Source of the DNA: JABMRW01 sp964396965
GTDB lineage: Bacteria; Chloroflexota; Dehalococcoidia; Dehalococcoidales; BS750m-G39
Direction: 5' to 3'
DNA length: 64,000 nt
NCBI GenBank assembly: GCA_964396965.1
Contig: CAYNGD010000002.1
Location: forward strand, 1 to 64,000
Shown here: positions 60,453-64,000 of the stretch, one piece after another
How positions within the stretch are numbered: position 1 is the stretch's first letter
How the letters are laid out: each line of letters begins with the position of its first letter
Notes under the pieces: model-generated
Database searches by the model: none
What the model was told of the DNA's origin: nothing
What the model saw: only the letters and a program-made list of their open reading frames with translations
Position numbers and translations under genes: made by a program

Positions 60453-60479
60453 AAGAGGGGCGTCCGCCCCTCTTTTTTT
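60453..60479 (+). terminator. Rho-independent terminator, plus-strand reading
   Basis: GAGGGGC-GTCC-GCCCCTC is followed by TTTTTTT (60473-60479). It would end plus-strand transcription, but no plus-strand gene precedes it directly (the nearest ends at 59144). A second perfect hairpin (CCCCCTCCTTT-AGC-AAAGGAGGGGG) follows immediately without a T-run. Confidence 0.65.
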
Positions 60480-60616
60480 ATCCTCCCCCTCCTTTAGCAA
60501 AGGAGGGGGACTAAGGGGGTGGATTTAAGACCGCAAAGGGGGTGAGGGTGATAAATATATCCTATGGGGTGTGATTGACTTGAACGGGGTGCTATAATTA
60601 AACATAGAGGTGCATT

Positions 60617-61657
60617 ATGCACCAGGCAATGCTCTATGATAGGCTGCCCGGCTCCAGGGTGAAGTGTGGCGTCTGCCAGTGGCGCTGCCGGATAGCTCCG
60701 GGTAGGTTCGGCGTCTGCCGGGTCTACCAGAACCGCGATGGCACCCTCTATAACCTTAACTACGCCAGGGCATCCTCGGTAGCGGTTGACCCCATCGAAA
60801 AAAAGCCCCTCTTCCACTTCTACCCTGGCAGCCTGGCCTTCTCCATAGGGGGGTGGGGCTGCAACTTCCACTGCCAGGACTGCCAGAACTGGGAAATCTC
60901 CTGCCCGGTGGACAACGAACCGTGGGCCGGCTCCCGGGAAGTTACTCCTGAGGCGGCCGTGGAACTGGCCAAACAACACCAGTGCCAGGGCATCGCCTGG
61001 ACCTACAACGAGCCCACCATCTGGTTCGAGTATACCCTCGACTCGGCCAGGCTGGCCAAAAAGAACGGCCTTTACACCGTCTATGTGACCAACGGCTACA
61101 TGACCCCGGAGGCACTGGACACCATCGGCCCCTACCTTGATGCCTGGCGGGTCGATGTCAAGGGCTTCAGCGACGCCTTCTACCAGAAGCTGGCCAGAAT
61201 ACACCACTGGCGGGGGATACTGGAGGTCGCCCAGCGGGCCAAGGACAAGTGGCAGATGCACGTTGAGGTGGTGACCAATATCATACCCACCATGAACGAC
61301 GACGATGAGCAGCTTACCGGCATCGCCAACTGGATAAGGGAGGCACTGGGCGAGCTTACCCCCTGGCACGTGACCCGCTTCTACCCCCACCACCTCATGG
61401 CCGACCTGCCCCCCACCCCGATAGCCACCCTGGAGCACGCCTATGACATCGGGAAAAAGGCCGGGCTCAAGTTCGTCTATGCCGGCAACGTCCCCGGCCA
61501 CGCCAGCGAAAGCACCGTCTGCTATAAATGCCACAATACTGTTGTCAAGCGGCTCGGCTACCAGACCGAGGTGGTCGGCCTGAATGGCTCCAGGTGCCGG
61601 TTCTGCGGGGCGGAGCTAAACTTCAGGACGGAGGCCGCGGAGGAGGGGAAAAAATGA
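60617..61657 (+). CDS. AmmeMemoRadiSam system radical SAM enzyme
   Basis: A 346-residue radical SAM protein of the pyruvate-formate-lyase-activase-like type. The N-terminal CGVCQWRCR...GVC (Cys17, 20, 24, 34) may hold an extra cluster. The SAM motif is CNFHCQDC (Cys82, 86, 89), then GIAWTYNEPTIW. A C-terminal CYKCHNTVVKRLG and CRFCGAEL form a probable zinc or auxiliary cluster. It overlaps the Memo gene by four bases. The three-gene set is conserved but its substrate is unknown. Confidence 0.93.
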   Translation: MHQAMLYDRLPGSRVKCGVCQWRCRIAPGRFGVCRVYQNRDGTLYNLNYARASSVAVDPIEKKPLFHFYPGSLAFSIGGWGCNFHCQDCQNWEISCPVDNEPWAGSREVTPEAAVELAKQHQCQGIAWTYNEPTIWFEYTLDSARLAKKNGLYTVYVTNGYMTPEALDTIGPYLDAWRVDVKGFSDAFYQKLARIHHWRGILEVAQRAKDKWQMHVEVVTNIIPTMNDDDEQLTGIANWIREALGELTPWHVTRFYPHHLMADLPPTPIATLEHAYDIGKKAGLKFVYAGNVPGHASESTVCYKCHNTVVKRLGYQTEVVGLNGSRCRFCGAELNFRTEAAEEGKK

Positions 61658-62469
61658 TAAGGAAGGCCTTTGCCGCCGGGCAGTTCTACCCGGGCTCAGC
61701 CTCGGAGATACGGAAAATGATGGCGGCGCTGATTGACCAGAAAGCCAGAAAGGAGGCGGCCGTCGGCCTGCTCATGCCCCACGCCGGTTATCCTTACTCC
61801 GGGCCGGTGGCCGGGGCAACCATCTCCAGGGTCAAGCTGGGGGACACCTTTATTATCATCGGGCCCAGCCATACCGGCCTGGGCCAGCCCTACAGCATAA
61901 TGCCCGAGGGCAGCTGGCAGACACCCCTGGGAGAGGTGGAGATTGACTCCGAGCTGGGCGAAAAGCTCCTGGCTTTCTCCGACTACCTGAAAGAGGACGC
62001 CGGCGCCCACCTCTACGAGCACGCCGTCGAGGTGCAGATTCCCTTCCTGCAGTACCTCAAGCCGGAGATTAAGATAGTGCCCATCATCCTGGCCTATGCC
62101 CCCGCTGAAGTCTATAAGGCCATCGGGCGGGATATCGCCCGGGCCATCAAGGAGTCCAATAGTAAGGCGGTGATTATCGCCTCGGGGGATATGACCCACT
62201 ACGAGCCGCAGAAAATCGCCGAGGCGAAGGACAAACAGGCCATCAAGGCCATGCTCAAACTCGACGAGGACGAACTGACCCGGCGCTACCAGGAGCTGGA
62301 GATATCGATGTGCGCCTACGGCCCGGCGGTCTGTCTCATCTCGGCGGCTAAAGAGCTGGGGGCCACCGGGGCGGAGCTGGTCAGATACCAGACCAGCGGC
62401 GATACCACCGGCGACTACTCCAGCGTGGTGGGCTATGCCGGCATAATAATCAAGGGCGGAGGTGGCTAG
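61654..62469 (+). CDS. AmmeMemoRadiSam system protein B (MEMO1 family)
   Basis: A 271-residue Memo-type protein. Motifs: FAAGQFYPGSASEIRKMM at the start, GLLMPHAGYPYSGPVAGAT, IIGPSHTGLG, and the EHAVEVQIPFLQYL block with GDMTHYEPQ, giving the histidines and cysteine of the non-haem dioxygenase-like site. Its ATG lies inside the radical SAM stop region (ATGA-like overlap), and its stop abuts the next start, so it is tightly coupled. Confidence 0.94.
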   Translation: MIRKAFAAGQFYPGSASEIRKMMAALIDQKARKEAAVGLLMPHAGYPYSGPVAGATISRVKLGDTFIIIGPSHTGLGQPYSIMPEGSWQTPLGEVEIDSELGEKLLAFSDYLKEDAGAHLYEHAVEVQIPFLQYLKPEIKIVPIILAYAPAEVYKAIGRDIARAIKESNSKAVIIASGDMTHYEPQKIAEAKDKQAIKAMLKLDEDELTRRYQELEISMCAYGPAVCLISAAKELGATGAELVRYQTSGDTTGDYSSVVGYAGIIIKGGGG

Positions 62470-62973
62470 ATGCACCCGCTGGTGAGACTGGCCAAGCGGA
62501 CCGTGGAGGGCTACGTCAGGAAGGGGAAGACCGTCCCACCCAAGCGGCTTACCCCCGAGATGAAGGCCAGGGCGGGCGTCTTCGTCTCCATCCACAAGGG
62601 CGGCGAGCTGAGGGGCTGTATCGGCACCATCGAGCCGCAGATGGCCAACGTGGCCGAGGAGATTATGGTCAACGCCATTTCTTCGGCGACCCGAGACCCC
62701 CGCTTCTACCCCATAACCGCCGACGAGCTTGCCGAGCTGGAATACAGCGTGGACGTGCTGACCGAGCCGGAGCCGGTCAAGGGCCGGGAGCAGCTCGACC
62801 CCAAGCGCTACGGGGTCATCGTTCAGTGCGGGGGGCGCAAGGGCCTGCTCCTGCCCGACCTGGAGGGGGTGGATAGCGTTGACTATCAGATTGACATCTG
62901 CTGCCAGAAGGCGGGCATAGCCCCTGAAGAGCCGGTGAAGCTCTACCGCTTTGAGGTGAAGAGGTATAAATAA
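62470..62973 (+). CDS. AmmeMemoRadiSam system protein A (AMMECR1 domain)
   Basis: A 167-residue AMMECR1-domain protein with the diagnostic ELRGCIGTIEP and the nearby SATRDPRFYPI and VDVLTEPEP motifs. It is the third and last gene of the operon. AMMECR1 is conserved from Archaea to human without an agreed activity; here it likely partners with the radical SAM and Memo proteins on a shared substrate. Confidence 0.95.
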   Translation: MHPLVRLAKRTVEGYVRKGKTVPPKRLTPEMKARAGVFVSIHKGGELRGCIGTIEPQMANVAEEIMVNAISSATRDPRFYPITADELAELEYSVDVLTEPEPVKGREQLDPKRYGVIVQCGGRKGLLLPDLEGVDSVDYQIDICCQKAGIAPEEPVKLYRFEVKRYK

Positions 62974-63317
62974 ATACAGCGCCACCTCACTAGTTAACAA
63001 GCCTCTCAGGTCATATCCACAACACCACAATTCCAAGTTTTATAGTATATTGCAATATTTATTTTTATAGCTGTTTTAAGGTTATCTCTCTTACGATACT
63101 ATTTTTTAGTATAGAGAAGTTGCACAATTTCCAACATATTATAACCTAAATAATCCTAAAATCAAACCGAATAAACGGCCAAAGCAGCAATATGCCAATA
63201 GTGAGATACCTATTATAATTATCTCAAGAAGTTAATGAAACTCGCATTTTGGGACAAATAGGGCTTGACAAGTGATATTTTTTGTACTATACTATGAAAA
63301 AAGTGGGGGGGTGTTAT
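62974..63317. other. AT-rich intergenic region with a strong promoter
   Basis: About 340 bases without an open frame of note; strongly AT-rich compared with the preceding operon. It contains the consensus promoter listed at 63265-63293. The change in composition marks the border of the right-edge region. Confidence 0.55.
63265..63293 (+). promoter_or_regulatory. Sigma70-like promoter of the right-edge operon
   Basis: TTGACA (63265-63270), 17-base spacer, TATACT (63288-63293). Transcription should start near 63300, 18 bases before the next start codon. Confidence 0.75.
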
Positions 63318-63716
63318 ATGAGTAACCAGTTAGACGAACTCTTCGTAAGTGGTAAAGAGATAGATCAAGAACTTGTTGTCAAGATCCTTTCGCCTTTCCT
63401 TAAGATTGACCTAAACTCGTGTACTATTGTACCAAATGAAAAATGGCTAGAGTTAAACAATGAGCTAAAAATAATCCTATTCCTAGTAGCACGTAAGGCC
63501 ATGAAATATCGTGGTCTAGCCATTGATAGCGAGGGAGTACTTCCTTCTGAAGTAGAAAAGGAGACAGGGATAAAAGGCGGCTCTCTTCGCCCCAAACTCA
63601 AGCAGCTTCTTGAACAAAGAATCATCAGTAAGACAGACGGCGGGAGGTACATAGTACCAAATTATTCGCTAACTAAGATCAAGACAATGATAAATACGTG
63701 GATGAAGGAGGATTAA
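63318..63716 (+). CDS. Winged-helix-like protein, function unknown
   Basis: A 132-residue protein beginning MSNQLDELFVSGKEIDQELV. The second half, EGVLPSEVEKETGIKGGSLR then PKLKQLLEQRIISK and GGRYIVPNYSL, reads as a winged helix. The ATG at 63318 is preceded by GGGGGGTG, and an upstream in-frame ATG overlaps the promoter -10 region, so it is excluded. It is one base from the next gene, so co-transcribed. AT-rich. It could be a regulator of an acquired defence or mobile operon. Confidence 0.65.
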   Translation: MSNQLDELFVSGKEIDQELVVKILSPFLKIDLNSCTIVPNEKWLELNNELKIILFLVARKAMKYRGLAIDSEGVLPSEVEKETGIKGGSLRPKLKQLLEQRIISKTDGGRYIVPNYSLTKIKTMINTWMKED

Positions 63717-63717
63717 G

Positions 63718-64000
63718 ATGAATAGCGAAGAACTCAAGAAAAAAATAGATGAGGCTATAGAAATTACGCAAGATATTGATGAACAATACAAAAGTGCAGC
63801 GTTTCAGGTTATCCTTCAGAAGCTAATAGGAGGAGAAACGCTCGCTACGAAAGAAGATTTAACTGCTCCAGTCACCTTGAAAGGAAGGCAGGCAAATGAG
63901 TTTTTGGCTCTACTTGATGTCCGTTCGCAACTAGACCAACTCGAAGCAATTGCTTATTACTTCTTAAAATCAGGTCAGGAATCTGTTACGAGAGCAGAAA
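63718..64000 (+). CDS. Hypothetical protein, partial at the right edge
   Basis: Starts MNSEELKKKIDEAIEITQDI after AAGGAGG and runs off the window after 94 codons. The N-terminal part is helical and charged, with ETLATKEDL and LLDVRSQLDQLEAIAYYFLK. No domain can be named from the visible part. It is the second gene of an AT-rich operon with the winged-helix-like protein. Confidence 0.7.
   Translation, partial: MNSEELKKKIDEAIEITQDIDEQYKSAAFQVILQKLIGGETLATKEDLTAPVTLKGRQANEFLALLDVRSQLDQLEAIAYYFLKSGQESVTRAE

Noticed and set aside
60480..60510. CCCCCTCCTTT hairpin as a terminator
   Set aside because: No T-run on either side in the right orientation; it is better seen as a common intergenic repeat.
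61696..63036. A 446-codon open frame on the minus strand opposite the Memo and AMMECR1 genes
   Set aside because: It is antisense to two well-recognised proteins, its product is low in complexity with many His, Gly and Leu residues, and it has no ribosome-binding site; typical of GC-rich shadows.

Overview
The window looks like a chromosome segment of an anaerobic, GC-rich Chloroflexota bacterium, most likely of the Dehalococcoidia. This is inferred from a 16S rRNA gene that stands alone without a linked 23S gene, from the gene families (archaeal-type fructose bisphosphatase, aldehyde:ferredoxin oxidoreductase, TAXI-type TRAP transporter, an ArsA-like ATPase next to ftsH) and from the many simple intergenic repeats. 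No search was run, so the taxonomic call is a judgement from sequence features only.

Layout. 1-6.3 kb: amino-acid catabolism (class III aminotransferase, AOR, alanine dehydrogenase, Lrp-type regulator) around a 326-bp inverted duplication that copied a promoter, a palindromic operator and the 5' end of the regulator gene. 7-12.5 kb: tRNA-Ala, an asparagine-synthase-like protein, a RecB-like nuclease, then a CcdA/TlpA/HemN-like redox and radical-SAM operon and tRNA-Ile. 12.6-16.4 kb: the 16S rRNA gene with its promoter and RNase III-type processing stem, surrounded by G-quadruplex-ended repeat elements. 16.4-21.8 kb: DtxR regulator, feoA-feoB iron uptake, a NarL-type two-component pair and a MauE/DoxX-like protein. 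22-29.4 kb: a surface-fibre-like cluster of four TasA/camelysin-type secreted proteins and one related protein, a SipW-type signal peptidase with a large membrane extension, a DUF5305 protein and a small regulator. 29.5-32 kb: HicB-like protein, PadR regulator, SDR and MscL.

32-40.6 kb appears to be one or two genomic islands integrated in the 3' end of dnaN: a TRAP-TAXI transporter with a PaaK-like ligase, then a GH26 glycosidase with a PilZ-containing glycan synthase, and the C-terminal remnant of a serine recombinase that runs into the dnaN 3' end. Short copies of that 3' end (24 of 27, 19 of 27 and 16 of 16 bases) mark the island boundaries, and the displaced terminator lies at the far end.

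40.6-64 kb is mostly housekeeping: dnaN-moaC-moaA-rdgB-fbp-cobO, alpha/beta hydrolase-plsY-patatin, ftsH-arsA, an acyl-CoA carboxylase beta subunit, hisA and hisI (separated by a G-quadruplex-ended element carrying a frameshifted gene), DUF1385, rplU-rpmA-rpmE with an apparent AUU start for rplU, coaE, and an AMMECR1-Memo-radical SAM operon. AT-rich genes of unknown function lie at 59.1-60.3 kb and at the right edge.

The most unusual signals are the dnaN 3'-end integration site, the repeat family with G-quadruplex terminal inverted repeats (one copy carrying a gene), the fibre/SipW-like export cluster, and the 16S, tRNA-Ile, tRNA-Ala series that keeps the order and strand of a classical rrn operon but is spread over 8.6 kb.
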